DNA of 64,000 nucleotides from Phyto melanocephala (taxonomy: Eukaryota; Arthropoda; Insecta; Diptera; Rhinophoridae), in NCBI GenBank assembly GCA_941918925.1, contig OW799233.1, forward strand, positions 83,148,055-83,212,054, read 5' to 3'. Below, in pieces: positions 22,192-33,164 of this stretch (position 1 is the stretch's first letter; the number at the start of each line of letters is the position of its first letter). The notes beneath the pieces are model-generated. The model saw nothing but the letters and a program-made list of their open reading frames with translations. It was not told the DNA's origin and searched no databases. Made by a program: the position numbers and the translations under genes.

Positions 22192-22740
22192 AGGGTGGTT
22201 AAATTTTAAGGGCCCATGTTGAAGGTGAACCACACCTAAACTTCAACTTTTTTCTTGCATTTCATTTGACATTTCTCAATCTCAGACTAACTCAATTTGA
22301 ACCGTGGAAAGATACTCAATCGAGAGACGCTTTTAAATATTAAAGATTTTTATAAAAATGGGCGTTCAAATCTAAATGCATTTTGTGCACTTCGTGATTA
22401 TTTTGGTCAACAAAATCGTTCGAATTCGTCCACAATCGTGAGAATTGTAAAAAATATTTAAATGTCTGCAAAGCAGGTCTGTATGAAATGTGAAAACATC
22501 TGTGAATGCCATCTTAGTTCGTTGAATGGGAAACATTGCTGTTTTTCACGATAACATGGCAAAAGAGCAAGCAACCTCGACTCATCAACGTGCCCAACAA
22601 TTGTGCATCAACAGTGTCATTGAAAATATGGACTATCGGATCGAGGTGTGCCGCCTAGGTTGGGGGGGCCATTTGGCCGATATTTTGTTCCATACATAAT
22701 TGAAGCATACAAATATTATCGTTATAAAAATAAATGATAA
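22192..22740 (+). pseudogene. Mariner relic inside F2, first copy
   Basis: It begins AGGGTGGTTAAATTTTAAGG, the terminal repeat of this mariner type. The N-terminal helix-turn-helix remnant is visible in broken frames (CALR..Y.....NSSTI-type residues near 22395-22440). It is joined by deletion to the transposase C-terminus ending GGHLADILFHT then stop (about 22668-22697). The central catalytic part is missing. The right terminal repeat is lost. Confidence 0.65.
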
Positions 22741-23356
22741 TTTCATAATAATTTTTTTCAAAACTTCGGTATGCTAGAAAAATGTTTTCGTAAATTTAAT
22801 CTTTCAATAAAAGTGGCCGTTAAAATACGCGTGTCAATAAAGTTTCTGCTAATAAACATAACTTAGATATTTCAATATAGTCCTTTAGTATTCCGAAATC
22901 TTTATTCATAGAGAATTTACATGAATTTAAGAGGAAAGTTTTATCTACGAAATAGTGCTAATTTATATTTGTTATCTTATGTTCTCCTGAAGTTATGCTC
23001 TATTAAAAATGGGAATTTAGGAAAATTTTGACATAAGTAAAAAAAATGATCTCTAAACATCATAAACAATTTATATTCATGTACTAATGGCTAACAAATT
23101 TTAAAATTATACAAAACTTATTTTGTTTGAAAATCTTTTAAAAGCAAAATGTTATAGAAGTTTAAAAATCAAAATCTTACTAATAAATTTCCCGTTTTAG
23201 CATAATGCTGAGAATGTATATTTTGAATCACCCTGTTCTCTGTAATATATGTGAAATAAAGTTTTGATTTTTGTCTCACGAGATACACTAGTGTCTACAT
23301 TCGAATGAACTTTAACGTGTGATAATAATATAAAAATATGTATCACTTTCTTTGTA

Positions 23357-23665
23357 AAGGGTGGCTTAATTGTAAGGGCCAATTTTAGAAAGTCTGTGAA
23401 TGCCTTCTTAGTTCATTGAATGGGAAGCACTGCTGGTTTTTGCGATAGTGTGGCAAAAGAGCAGTCAACCTCTACCTCTCATCATGCCCAACAATTGAGC
23501 ATCAACATTGTCATTGAAAATTTGGACTATCAGATAGAGGAGTGGCGCCAAGGATGGGGGGGGCCATTTGGCCGATATTTTGTTAAATGCATAATTGAAC
23601 CATACAAATATTATCATTATGTTTTATTTAAAAACAACATCAGCCCTTAAAATTGGCCCACCCTT
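23357..23665 (+). pseudogene. Mariner relic inside F2, second copy
   Basis: Both termini are present (AAGGGTGGCTT left, CCCACCCTT right) with TA on each side (23355-23356, 23666-23667). The only coding left is the transposase C-terminus. A frame starting at 23420 contains SINIVIENLDYQIEEWRQGW and then leaves the canonical GGHLAD frame because of an extra G in the G-run. Helix-turn-helix and catalytic regions are deleted. Confidence 0.7.
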
Positions 23666-23849
23666 TATAACTTCGATATGCTACTAAAATGCTTTTGTCA
23701 ATGTAGTCTTTCAATGAAAGTGGGCGTTAAAATAGGCGTGTCAATAAAGTTTCTGCTAATAAATACAACTTAAATATTTCAATAGTGTCCTTTATTTTCC
23801 CAAAAACTTTGTCAATAGAGAAATTACATGAATTTAAGATAAACCGTTA

Positions 23850-24450
23850 TATGGGAGGTAGGCGTTAAAGTGGGCGTGTCAGCTAAACTTTTTGGCACAA
23901 CAATTACATTGATTAGAAGGATATACGTAGCAAATTTGATCATCATACCTCTAATTTTAACGGTTTTATGAGCTTTTAAATTTCATTAACGGTAGATAAC
24001 GTGAAAAGTGGGCGTTATAGTAGGCGTGTTAAAGTTATTTTTGCGAATGAGTACCACTTAGGTGTTTCAATATAGCCCTTTATTATTCCAAAATCTTTAT
24101 TAGTAGAGAAATTATAGGAATTTTAGGTAAAACGTTATATGGGAGGTGGGCGTAAAAGTGGGCGTGGAACCTTAATTTTCTGGCACAGTAATGATATTGC
24201 CCAGAGAGATATACGTAGCAAATTTTATCATCATACCTCTAATTTTGGCGGTTTTATGAGCTTTTAAATTTCATTAAGGTTAGATAACGTAAAAAGTGGG
24301 CGTTATAGTAGGCGTGTCAAAAGTATTTTTGCGAATGAATACAACTTGGATGTTTCAATATAGCCCTTTATTATTCCAAAATCTTTATTAATAGAGAAAT
24401 TATAGGAATTTTAGGTAAAACGTTATATGGAAGGTGGGCGTAAAAGTGGG
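23850..24450. repeat. ~288-bp internal tandem units, 2 repeats
   Basis: The anchor GGGAGGTRGGCGTWAAAGTG recurs at about 23850, 24140 and 24428 (spacing 290 and 288). Each unit carries TAGCAAATTT-ATCATCATACCTCTAA, GGTTTTATGAGCTTTTAAAT, GTGGGCGTTATAGTAGGCGT and TTTCAATATAGCCCTTTATT. The 41 kb and 53 kb copies of the element have three and four of the same unit. Confidence 0.8.
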
Positions 24451-24914
24451 CGTGGCACATTGATTTTCCGTTACAAAAAAGCGTCTCACCAAAAACCAAA
24501 GTGTGCAAAATTTCAGAGTCGTACATCAAATTTTGTTGCTTTTATGACGTTTTTGTTTTAAAATATACCGAAAAATACACTGTGCGGTATAAATTTTCGT
24601 ACATTTTGATCGATAACTCCTCTCCTAATACATAGATTTAGATGATTTTCGGGGGACAATATTGTTTTTACTCAGGAAATATATATTCTAAGTTTCATGA
24701 GTCTACGTTAATGCATTTGGACACAATTCCGTTTTATTCGATGTTTGAAGGACACGGTTTTTTCGACCTACTCTTGCTTTTCGAGCTATAACTCTCTTCC
24801 TAATATTCCGATTTGGCCCATTTTCAATACCAAACAAACCTTGTCTATAAGAAAGATTCTGGCAAAATTTGAGCCCCCTATCTTTTTCGGTGCGACCTCT
24901 ATCGTGCTTTCAAC

Positions 24915-24950
24915 AGGCGGACAGACGGACAGACGGACAGACGGACGGAC
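24915..24950. repeat. (GACGGACA)n microsatellite
   Basis: Repeated CGGACAGACGGACAGACGGA units. On the element's own strand this is a GTCC/GTCT (GTCY) tract, the hallmark core microsatellite of DINE-1-type elements. Confidence 0.85.
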
Positions 24951-25706
24951 ATAGCTAGATCGTCATCAAATCAAACCCTGATTCAGAATATATATACTTT
25001 ATGGGGTCTAAAATGGATATTTCGATGTGTTACAAACGGAATGACAAAATGAATATACCCCCACCATTTTTTTGGTGTCGGGTATAAAAATTATAAAAAA
25101 AAAAATTTAAAAAAAAAATTTAAAAAAAAATTAATTTATATATAATATATATAAAACAAAAAAAAATTAAAAAAATTTAAAAAAAAATTTAAAAAAAAAT
25201 AATAACAATATAAATAATATATTAAATAAAAAATAAAAAAAAAAAAAAAATTAAAAAAAAAATTTAAAAAAAATTTTTTTTTGGCTCAGCTGGGATTCGA
25301 TGCCACGTTTTCTCTAACCAGTATACACGTTTGTATGTATGTTGTTGTTGTAATGTTGTTTTTTTGAAAAAAAAAATCGAGGTGGTCGTGGGTTTTTGCT
25401 CATATCTCAGTTGTTTATGTACCGATGCTTCTGATTTTCAATACCGTTCTACTCCCGAATATTTCTGATATTTTAATACCTCACCCGGGTCCGAGCGATG
25501 TCGGGGGTCTTCAAAAAGTTGATTTCAACATACACACGGACAGACGGTCAGACGGACAGACTGACAGACTGACAGAGCTTAATCGACTCCCCTATTCATA
25601 AGCTTTCAAAAATATATACTTTATGGGGTCGAAAATGAAAATTGTAGAAATTTCACACGGAATGACAAACCTATATATGCCCTTTTTCACTGTGTGAAGG
25701 GTATAA

Positions 25707-26390
25707 TAATGCTAAAGTGAATTAAAATGTCTTGCATGAAAAGAGTTCAAATAGTCATAAAGTGAGTTTAAATTGTTCTTATTATTGTTAAAATTATATT
25801 TAATCTTTTTCGCCGTTGGTAGATAAAAGGACATGCCATTATCAATTTCAAATAGGAATTGTAGTTACTTTCACATTCTAATGCCTTTAGTTTTAATTTC
25901 TTAAATGTTTAGTGGCCTTAGACATTTATATAAATATATATAGACTTGGTACCCAATTCAGTAAATCTGATAGCACTTAAATATAAAAATCGAAGAGGGT
26001 GTTGCGCTTAAAGGCGAAGTGACGAAGATAAGGATTAAAATTATTAGTATATTGTCGCATCGTTAGCAAAAGTAATGAAATTAATAATTCAATATTATTT
26101 TACGTTTATTAAAAATTGTAAATAAAATATCCTCTTTCGGTTCAATATTAGGCCAAAACATCTGATACAATGTTAGTTCTATAGCGGATCTTTTAAGTGA
26201 TTTTCATACAAACTGGCATCTGCTTTACTCAGAAGTTAAAAATAAAATTGAGTTTACTCAACAATGTTTTTATACCTCGTACTTATTTATATTTTGCAAT
26301 TTTTGTATTTTAATGCAAATTATTTTAAAATCCCGAATACTTTAAGATGGCAGACTACTTTAAGAAGCTAGCAGTTCAAGTCAGTCATTT
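25707..26390. other. AT-rich non-coding DNA
   Basis: No sustained frames or repeat ends recognised. Confidence 0.45.
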
Positions 26391-26448
26391 CTACAAATGC
26401 AGGGTGGCAAAATTAAAAAAACCGTGCTGAGTGTAGAACATACTACGG

Positions 26449-26979
26449 ATGCACAAAACCCACCCTTTTTTGAATAAACGAGTTCTTTTCAGTTTTTCAA
26501 CACTTGGCTGTACATTTATTTTTTTGCTTTTAGCTGCGTGTTGGTTTTTAATACCCAACCCAAGGACTTTTTTAAAGTATATGGAATTGTGTAAATGGCT
26601 GTGTGTTGTTTTGCTCATTTCCTATCGAACATTCGTTTACTCGATTACCATTGTGTGTTCGTGTGTGATGGTATTGTTTTTCCTTCTTATAATGTTAATG
26701 TTGTTTTATATTTTTTGCTGCTGCTGTCGTCTTTTTCGGTGTTGTTGTTATTTGTGTTTGTTATTTTCTTTTAACTTCTTGAAATTCCTTTCGAATAGTT
26801 TACTTAGGTTCATTTTCATCCATCCAGCCAACCATTTGCCACTTCCTGCGGCCATTGTTGCCATTGTGTGCGATCGTAAAAAAGATTTATTGCAGGGACG
26901 CGTTGTTCTTGGGGCACACGTATCGTATTCCAAGCAATCGTTTTATTTTTTTCCTTCTTTGGCATTTGTATTTATTTAA
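26449..26979 (+). CDS. Longest frame in the window (176 codons), probably not a gene
   Basis: The frame is open from ATG 26449 to TAA 26977 and would give a very hydrophobic, Phe/Leu/Cys-rich product with a CCCCRLFRCCC cluster. The strand is strongly T/TG-rich, so hydrophobic codons without stops are expected by chance. The opposite strand is rich in CAA/CAG and contains an ATG (26931) frame of 61 codons starting MEYDTCAPRTTRP with MATMAAGSGKWLAGW inside and a possible donor (CTAA|GTAAAC). That looks more like a fly leader or first exon on the minus strand. I do not believe the plus-strand product. Confidence 0.12.
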   Translation: MHKTHPFLNKRVLFSFSTLGCTFIFLLLAACWFLIPNPRTFLKYMELCKWLCVVLLISYRTFVYSITIVCSCVMVLFFLLIMLMLFYIFCCCCRLFRCCCYLCLLFSFNFLKFLSNSLLRFIFIHPANHLPLPAAIVAIVCDRKKDLLQGRVVLGAHVSYSKQSFYFFPSLAFVFI

Positions 26980-27059
26980 TCTACGTATGTGTGCGTTGTA
27001 CATACTTTTAAAATTTCCCAACTCTACTCTGTAATGTTGGTTTTTAGTTTTTTTTTCTA

Positions 27060-28317
27060 ACACACACACACATACACTTACATTATGCTCATCTTCTACT
27101 TTTATTTAGTGTATGAACTTTAAGAATAAAATTCATTTTAGTATCTGGTGTAACGAAATTTACGGAAATGGGGTTGTATCTTTGCCATTGTGCTGCGTAG
27201 TCAATGTTAGTTTTTCATACTTGTGATATAACTTTATACGAAATCGCCTTTTGGGGATCCTCACAAATCCTTACCAGTGGCGTACTAAAAACAAATTTTA
27301 GGAGTGTACGATTTACTTGGAACTATATTTAAGTGTAGTACTTTTATTCACGTCAAAACTTAACAATTGATAAATAATTGGACGATAAAACAATAATAAG
27401 AAATTTTTTATGACTGGTATAATATTCAGGGGTATACATTATTTTATCTTTTTACAACCTTGTCTATAATTTAAGAAATCTATTCAATATTCGATGACGT
27501 AGGCTTGTAATAAATGAAAAAAGAATAACCTTAAATCCCATCGAAAGTTATACGACTCTGGTGGTGGAAAAGCTGTTAACTTTAGCTGCTGTTTTTTTCT
27601 TAAGAAAATAAATGTCAGAAAGAACTGAACGTGAGGAGGCAAGAATTTGTGGCACATTTTTCACATCTGGGACTTTATCTTGTAATCGTTATTCAGTTTG
27701 TTTTATATTCGTGTTACTTTCCTTCTTTTACTATATGTGTGTGTGTGTGTGATTGTGTATTAATACAAGTGAACTTTTCTTGCAGTTGTAGTCTTTTAAA
27801 CAGACAATCAACCCATTTTGGAAGAAATGTATGTTTGTATATAGTAGATATATACGAGTATATGTGGACTGAAAAACAAGTCCTTTCCTACAGCTGTTAC
27901 GGTGGTGGTGTATGTGTGTGAAACATTCATTAACTTTGTGCTAATGCTGATTATGTTTTATTTCGTTTCATATTTTTTCTTTAATGATTCAAAAAATATT
28001 GCACACACTTTTTTAATATTTTCTATTTGCACTAATGTGTTTGAGGAATCTTGTAACCTCAATATTCCTTCTTCTGTTTGTCTCATTAAAATCTAAATAA
28101 ACAAATTGTAATGAGGTTTTGCTGTTCTTGCTGTTAGTTTAGCTTTACAACCATTTAAGATGACGAAAATTACAACTTAAAAATAATTTATCGCCAGTTG
28201 CACGCGTATCAGTAGAAATTTTATGACACACAAACATGTTGAAAATTAAAATTGTAATAATTTCAGACTGTGAAGTTATGTTTGAAAATCATTTTGATAT
28301 TAAACTTAATTAAATAG
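27060..28317. other. Non-coding DNA with CA and TG microsatellites
   Basis: (CA)n lies at 27060-27073 and (TG)n at 27734-27751. Frames at 27631-27921 and 27902-28096 are T-rich and hydrophobic with no domain. Possible intron or intergenic DNA. Confidence 0.4.
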
Positions 28318-28703
28318 AACATTAAGCTATGATTTTGTATAATTATGTATTGTTCTTCTTGTAGAATAAATTTGTATTTATTATAAAAAAAGCTTGAATT
28401 TGAACAACAATATTCAGAGAATTAAAAAAAAATTTAAGAAATAACAATACTTAAATGTAATAAATTTTTACTACAAAAAATTGTAATTAATAAGGTAGAT
28501 ACAACCAATGTAACAAATAACAATAATTTTCTTTAGAGAACAGCAAAGATAATTTTTAGTCATAATATGATTATTGCATGAAACTTTAATTACACATTAG
28601 AATCATAACTTGCAACCATTATATGTTGAAACCACTATCATACAATTTAATCATAATATGCTTCTCTTAGATTATGATTAACACAACCATATTTTTTGTT
28701 TAA
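28318..28703. repeat. Second, partial copy of the 12.0-12.7 kb MITE family
   Basis: Blocks such as TTGTTCTTCTTG-GAATAAATTT, CAGCAAAGA, AGTCATAATATGATTATTG, CATACAATTTAATCATA, CTCTTAGATTATGATTA and ACAACCATATTTTTTGTTT follow the same order as 12320-12740. The left half and the CACGCAAAG ends are not recognisable. Confidence 0.5.
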
Positions 28704-29574
28704 AGATTTGATGGGACTAGTTCTGTTCGAAAGCAAATAACTGAGTATTTGCATGTCATTTAAAAGAAACAAAATTGAATATAAAAAATTCCTTTGCCTT
28801 TATATATGCCATTAGCTTATTTATCGCATTTAAAAAATATACTACTAATAGCCGTAACTGATATTTAGTCGAAACGTTTTAACAATTTTTCAAAAAATAT
28901 TAATTCATATTTTACGCATAATAAAACTAATAAAAGGTAACATTTGAAAAACAATAAATGTTAAAATGCTATTCCTAAAAAATAAAAATTAACAGGTAAA
29001 AAATAAAAAAAAAATATGCCGTAAAATTGCACACTTTGTTCAATATAGAACAAGTGTTTTATTGTAACACATCTCAGAAATATTACAACTTGACCTTGTA
29101 TTTTTTTCAAATTACCTTAAATTTAAATTGCCTTTTTTTTAAAGAAAATTATAAACTGTATGTGTAATTTCCCTAAAGACTCATACAAAGAAATTGAAAG
29201 ATGAAAAAAGAAAAGAAAATATTTTAGAAACATAAAAAAGTCGATATTTATTTCATGGTTACGTTAAATCTATTGACGCTTGTTTTTGTTGTTTCTATAT
29301 TTTCTGGCTGTTTTCACAGAAAAAGTATTATTTCTTTTTGTAAAGTGCCTTTTTCAGACATTTACGAGTTAGAATCCTAAAAGTAGAAGCAAAAAAGAAC
29401 ACAACATTAATGTGAATAAACGTTCCTTAATCTCGTTTATCGCCTCATATATCCTTATAACGATTTTGCCAGTACCTACACATTGAAAAACTCATAACAT
29501 CCATTATAATAAAGAACTTAAACCCATGCCAGTCGCTCACTCAGTCAGCCAACCGGTATACAATACAGGCACTT

Positions 29575-29577
<3 letters not shown>
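28704..29577. other. AT-rich non-coding DNA
   Basis: No sustained frames, repeat ends or splice-bounded coding segment recognised. Confidence 0.4.
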
Positions 29578-29578
<1 letters not shown>

Positions 29579-29611
<33 letters not shown>

Positions 29612-29633
29612 AAAAATATATATATATATATAT
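29579..29633. repeat. (CA)n-(A)n-(TA)n microsatellite
   Basis: A CA run is followed by about ten A residues and then a TA run. Confidence 0.95.
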
Positions 29634-31049
29634 TGATTGAAACGCTGTTCTACCGAAAATGAAATACCCCAAAGAAAAATAAAACTAAAACCGTAAAACG
29701 GGAAGAATTAGATGTACCACTAACACTAGCAACATTAAATAAAAAAGGTAAAAATATATAAATACATATGCACAGGGCTGTCGGATTTAAATTAAATCAT
29801 AATAAAGAACAATACAAGATTAAATTCGACTATGCCGAATTGTATATCTAAATATTCAGTGTTGCCATATTAGTAGAAATTTTCAGTGATATATTTTTTA
29901 TTTTTTAATACAAAAAAACTTTTTTAAAAAAGTGCTTAATACTTTATAGTATAAATACAAAAATGTTTGTTTTCGAGTTCAGAATTACAAAAAAAAAAGT
30001 CAATTACACACGTAAATATCTAATGAAATTCAAACATTATCATTACTAATAAATATTTTTTTTAGATATTTTTATTGTTATAAATATCTTTATTTGCAAA
30101 TGCTGCAAATACACTCCTCACAGGAGTAAATTCTATCTGCACAATTGTTATGAATTGGCTGCCTAAGATTTACTTCCAAATTGAGGAATGTTTTTTCCAA
30201 TCCAGCGATTTTTAGGACCAGCAAAATATATTAAGAATTTTGTATTTTAGATTTAGCAAAAGTTAGTAGCCATTTGCTGGCACCACTGGATATACACTAT
30301 ATATATATAATATTTCATGCCTAAAATTCAACCAAAATTGCTTCATGTGAAACGTTACTATGTGTAGTAGTATACATATATACCATTTTTGTAATGTATA
30401 TAGAAGAGATGTGCCATTTTCGAAATTAGTGGAATTGAGTACACCAAATTTAATCTTATATACCCTTTGACATCGTACTTTTTTAAGCTTCGTTAGTCAA
30501 TTGAGTTTGAATGCCAGGTATGACATTTTATATTTTATTTTAGTTTTAGCGATAATTATGTTTGTATTGTGTATTTATATATTTATAAAAAAAATTTTTT
30601 TAAAATGATGGAAATACGTTCATAAAAAAGTTCCAAAATACTGGCAAGAATAAAATTTAATTATTTAAACAAAATGTTCATGAACAAAATTTGCATTTGG
30701 CTTATCGATGAAAATTACAAGGTGAAACTCATTTTTATGCCTTGGAACCAAATTTTAAGTTATACTATTATTATTATTGCTGGAATTTCTGCTATAATTT
30801 GATCTACTCCTGATCTAAGTTGAGAAACTTCTAAACTAAGTTTTTTCTTTTAATTTTTAAAAATCCCTAGTTAAACGCGATTCTTGTTAAATACTTAAAA
30901 TTTGGGGGAAGTTTGCGTGTCCATAATATGTATAAAAGTGCAGTACCTATCGTCGAAACTGACCCATATTTAACATATTCCTGTAAAACTCAGATGGATA
31001 ACGATTACCCATTTGTTTATCTGAAAATAATTGTTTCAACCATTTCTCT
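29634..31049. other. Mostly non-coding; weak Helentron-like hairpin
   Basis: AAATTCGACTATGCCGAATT near 29832-29852 is a decayed form of the family hairpin. A 65-codon plus frame at 30913-31110, after TATAAAAG at 30940, overlaps the gag relic on the other strand and is probably a shadow. Confidence 0.35.
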
Positions 31050-31444
31050 TTGCTTAGAGAAAATCTTGCACCTTAATTTCATATTTGTTATCTTAAAGAT
31101 GATTTTGTAAAATATCTAAAATTTGTATGATAACTTCTTGAGGAACGCCAACAAAAAACATTTCAATAAGTATTTACCTGTATCCCAATTTATTTGTTAA
31201 ATATTAAATTGCGTCTCCGTTTGAATAAACCAAGCTTCTGGAGGGGAAGTCCAAAATATGGGTAGTTTAAGAGAAATATTCTTAATATAATGATTGCTGT
31301 CGGATTATTGAAAACCTTCGTATTCATATTTAAAGAAATGTGATTTTGATTATAAGATGTTTGTTGTTCTCTATTTTCTGGAAATTTTGGAGAAAGTGAA
31401 TCTAAAAGTACGTTATTTTTAGTGAAGGATATGTTTAGAACCAT
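31050..31444 (-). pseudogene. Broken LTR-retrotransposon gag relic (Ty3/gypsy-like)
   Basis: On the minus strand, short segments in different frames follow the order of gag proteins from arthropod Ty3/gypsy-like elements: FWTSPPEAWFIQTETQFNI (near 31205-31262), then an IIQILDILQN-type and NKYEIK-type stretch (near 31065-31130). Frames shift between them and stops are frequent (for example directly after QFNI). An 84-codon open frame at 31190-31444 runs over the upstream part. No protease, polymerase or LTRs are seen nearby. Assignment rests on motif order and is moderately secure. Confidence 0.45.
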
Positions 31445-31459
31445 AATTGTTGTTACTTA

Positions 31460-31679
31460 GCCATGTGCCCCTGTGGACCAGTCAGTGCTGGTCTGCTAGT
31501 TTGGGGGTTGCGGGTTCCATTCTCGCCAGAGACTCTGGACTTGTCTGCTTCTTTTTATCTTCAATTCTAACTATTCTATTCATATGGAGCGTACAACATG
31601 ACAATTGGGCATAAGTAATAACTGTCGTGGGTTTGGGCTTTTAGTGCCCCTTTTTTTAAACTAACCTAACCTAACCTAC
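31460..31679 (+). mobile_element. tRNA-derived SINE with LINE-like tail
   Basis: The head resembles a tRNA gene with RNA polymerase III boxes: an A-box-like TGGACCAGTCAGTG (31474-31487) and a B-box-like GGTTCCATTCT (31513-31523) with suitable spacing. The tail contains CATATGGAGCGTACAACATG, ACAATTGGGCATAA, GTCGTGGGTTTGGGCTTTTA and ends CTAACCTAACCTAACCT. The same tail, in the same order, is the 3' UTR of the LINE at 62163-62732. This is the SINE/LINE 3'-end sharing expected when a SINE uses a LINE's reverse transcriptase. No clear target duplication. Confidence 0.8.
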
Positions 31680-31835
31680 TAAATTATTTAGGTAATATAA
31701 TATAATATTTAATATAATACAATTTAAATAAAATTTAAATAACACAATTAAAATTTGAAGATTAATTCGTTAGATATTAATAGTTTTTGTATTTTATTCT
31801 TGTGTTTTTATATCTTTCACAGTGAGTTTAGGGTA

Positions 31836-32390
31836 TAAAGTAATAATTTTTGAAAACTTATGAATACGGGAGTAGCTCAAGTATTGCCCTTATGTCCGTG
31901 TGTATGTTGAAATCAACTGTTCGAAGTTCCTTGACATCGTTAAGACCCGTGTAAGGTATCAAAAATATTTGCGAACAGATCTGTGTTGAAAATCGGCATA
32001 ATCACTCAATTACTCAGATATAAACAAATAAACACGACTGCCTCTATTTTTCGCTTATTTTCAACAAAAATTAAAATTGTCCAGCCCTTGGACAATTTAT
32101 AGATACGGTTGTTAATATTTGTAGATTTATTATGTGTTGAAAATCGGCATAATCACCCAATTACTCAGATATAAACAAATAAACACGACTACCTCTTTTT
32201 TTCGCTTATTTTCAACAATAATTAAAATTTTCCAACCCTTGGACAATTTATAGACACGGTTGTTACTATTTGTAGATTTATTATGCCTCTGAAAATATTT
32301 GTTAAGAATTTTATATAAATTGATCACTAATCGACAAAGATATAAGCAAACATTATTTAAAAAATATTTATATAATTTTCTATATATATA
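31836..32390 (+). mobile_element. DINE-1-like fragment with 151-bp tandem duplication
   Basis: GGGTATAAAG near the left edge, then TATGTCCGTGTGTATGTTGA and AATCAACT, place this in the F1-type family on the plus strand. The segment starting GTGTTGAAAATCGGCATAAT occurs twice in tandem (31983-32133 and 32134-32284), both with CGGTTGTTA-TATTTGTAGATT. A 65-codon minus frame crosses it by chance. Confidence 0.6.
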
Positions 32391-33085
32391 ATTCTTTTTT
32401 CAAACACCTAAATAATTTTTATCACGGTTTAGATATGCAATTATAAGCCGTAATCTCAGATATTATTTCTAGAAAAAACTAACAAATTGATTTGAAACCA
32501 ACTGAGATATAAGATATAAAAGAATGCACATCTGATAAACTGATGCCAAATAAGAGTCTAAACTATACGTGGGAGCTTAAAAAAGTTGATTTCAACATAT
32601 ACACGTTCAGATGGAACCAGCTGAATTATTTCCTCTATCTATAAGGATTCAGAATATATATATATATATTTTTAGGGCCGTTAATATATATTGAAGAAAT
32701 TTCAAATTGAATTACAAACTTACTTTTACATTCTCGTGTGAAGGGTATAAAAAATATTTTTAAAATTATTTTTGCACATTTGTAAATTATGGGAGGGCTA
32801 AGAAAATGTTAATTTTTGTGAAAAAAAAGTATGAAAAAAAAAATTTTTGTTTTTACCAATACGAGTTATTAAGCGCTTGTGCTAAATTTCAAAAGTGATT
32901 CATTATTATATATTTCTAAAAGTTTGGTACCCCACGAAGGTCTGTGAAACATATGCGATCTTCATAAAGTTGATTTTAAGCATTACTATTTATTATACAC
33001 TATTCATAAGAAACCATTTTTTATGATTATTGTAGAAATTACATAAGGAATGGCAAAGCTATATACCTTTGACACCATAGGTACA
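32391..33085 (-). mobile_element. Two DINE-1-like 5'-end fragments
   Basis: 32391-32757 has AGTTGATTTCAACATATACA, a vestigial GTCY region, and ends GTGTGAAGGGTATAA; it lies in opposite orientation to the previous fragment. 32760-33085 repeats the pattern in a more decayed form (CATAAAGTTGATTTTAAGCA ... GGAATGGCAAAGCTATATAC ... CACCATAGGT). Both lack the 3' hairpin. Confidence 0.5.
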
Positions 33086-33164
33086 AAAAATACAATATAA
33101 AAAAGGCGTCCTCGATACGACGAAGTAAGAAATTCCATGATGAGGGTGTCCTTCTTTTATCGAA

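Larger units (their letters stand above)
22048..25090 (-). mobile_element. DINE-1-like element F2 (large subfamily) nested in F1
   Basis: The 3' end at left has a perfect hairpin ATTCGGC (22064-22070) / GCCGAAT (22074-22080), then TTTTATACCCACCACC. The 5' end at right is CCACCATTTTTTTGGTGTCG with GGTATAAA. A (GACGGACA)-type tract lies at 24915-24950. The interior has two mariner relics, ~288-bp tandem units, and many GTGGGCGT blocks. The stretch about 22950-23320 does not fit the rest of the family, so F2 may be two partial copies end to end. Related copies: 41133-43050, 47224-48066 and 52494-55235. Confidence 0.75.
21837..25706 (-). mobile_element. DINE-1-like element F1, split by a nested insertion
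   Basis: The 3' end is at the left: ATTCGGCCGTGCCGAAT hairpin followed outward by GCACTTTTACTTG, with the subterminal block TATACCCTTCACA. The 5' end is at the right: TGTGTGAAGGGTATA preceded by GTCY-type units (GACAGACGGTCAGACGG, about 25538-25576). A poly-A/AAATTT low-complexity tract occurs on both sides of the inserted F2 (about 21995-22047 and 25091-25275), as expected if F2 landed inside it. Both subterminal repeats, the tract and the hairpin fit the Helentron-associated DINE-1 plan. No Rep/helicase gene remains. Confidence 0.7.

Noticed and set aside
21837..25706. Classical Helitron ending in CTRR.
   Set aside because: The terminal sequence after the hairpin is CTTACTTG, not CTRR. The subterminal inverted repeats and GTCY tract fit the Helentron/DINE-1 type instead.
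26449..26979. 176-codon multi-membrane protein as a novel gene.
   Set aside because: Composition is what T/TG-rich DNA gives by chance; there is no domain and the opposite strand looks more gene-like. Listed only at low confidence.
31460..31530. Functional tRNA gene.
   Set aside because: The A and B boxes are degenerate, a cloverleaf cannot be completed, and a LINE-type tail follows directly, so it is a SINE.
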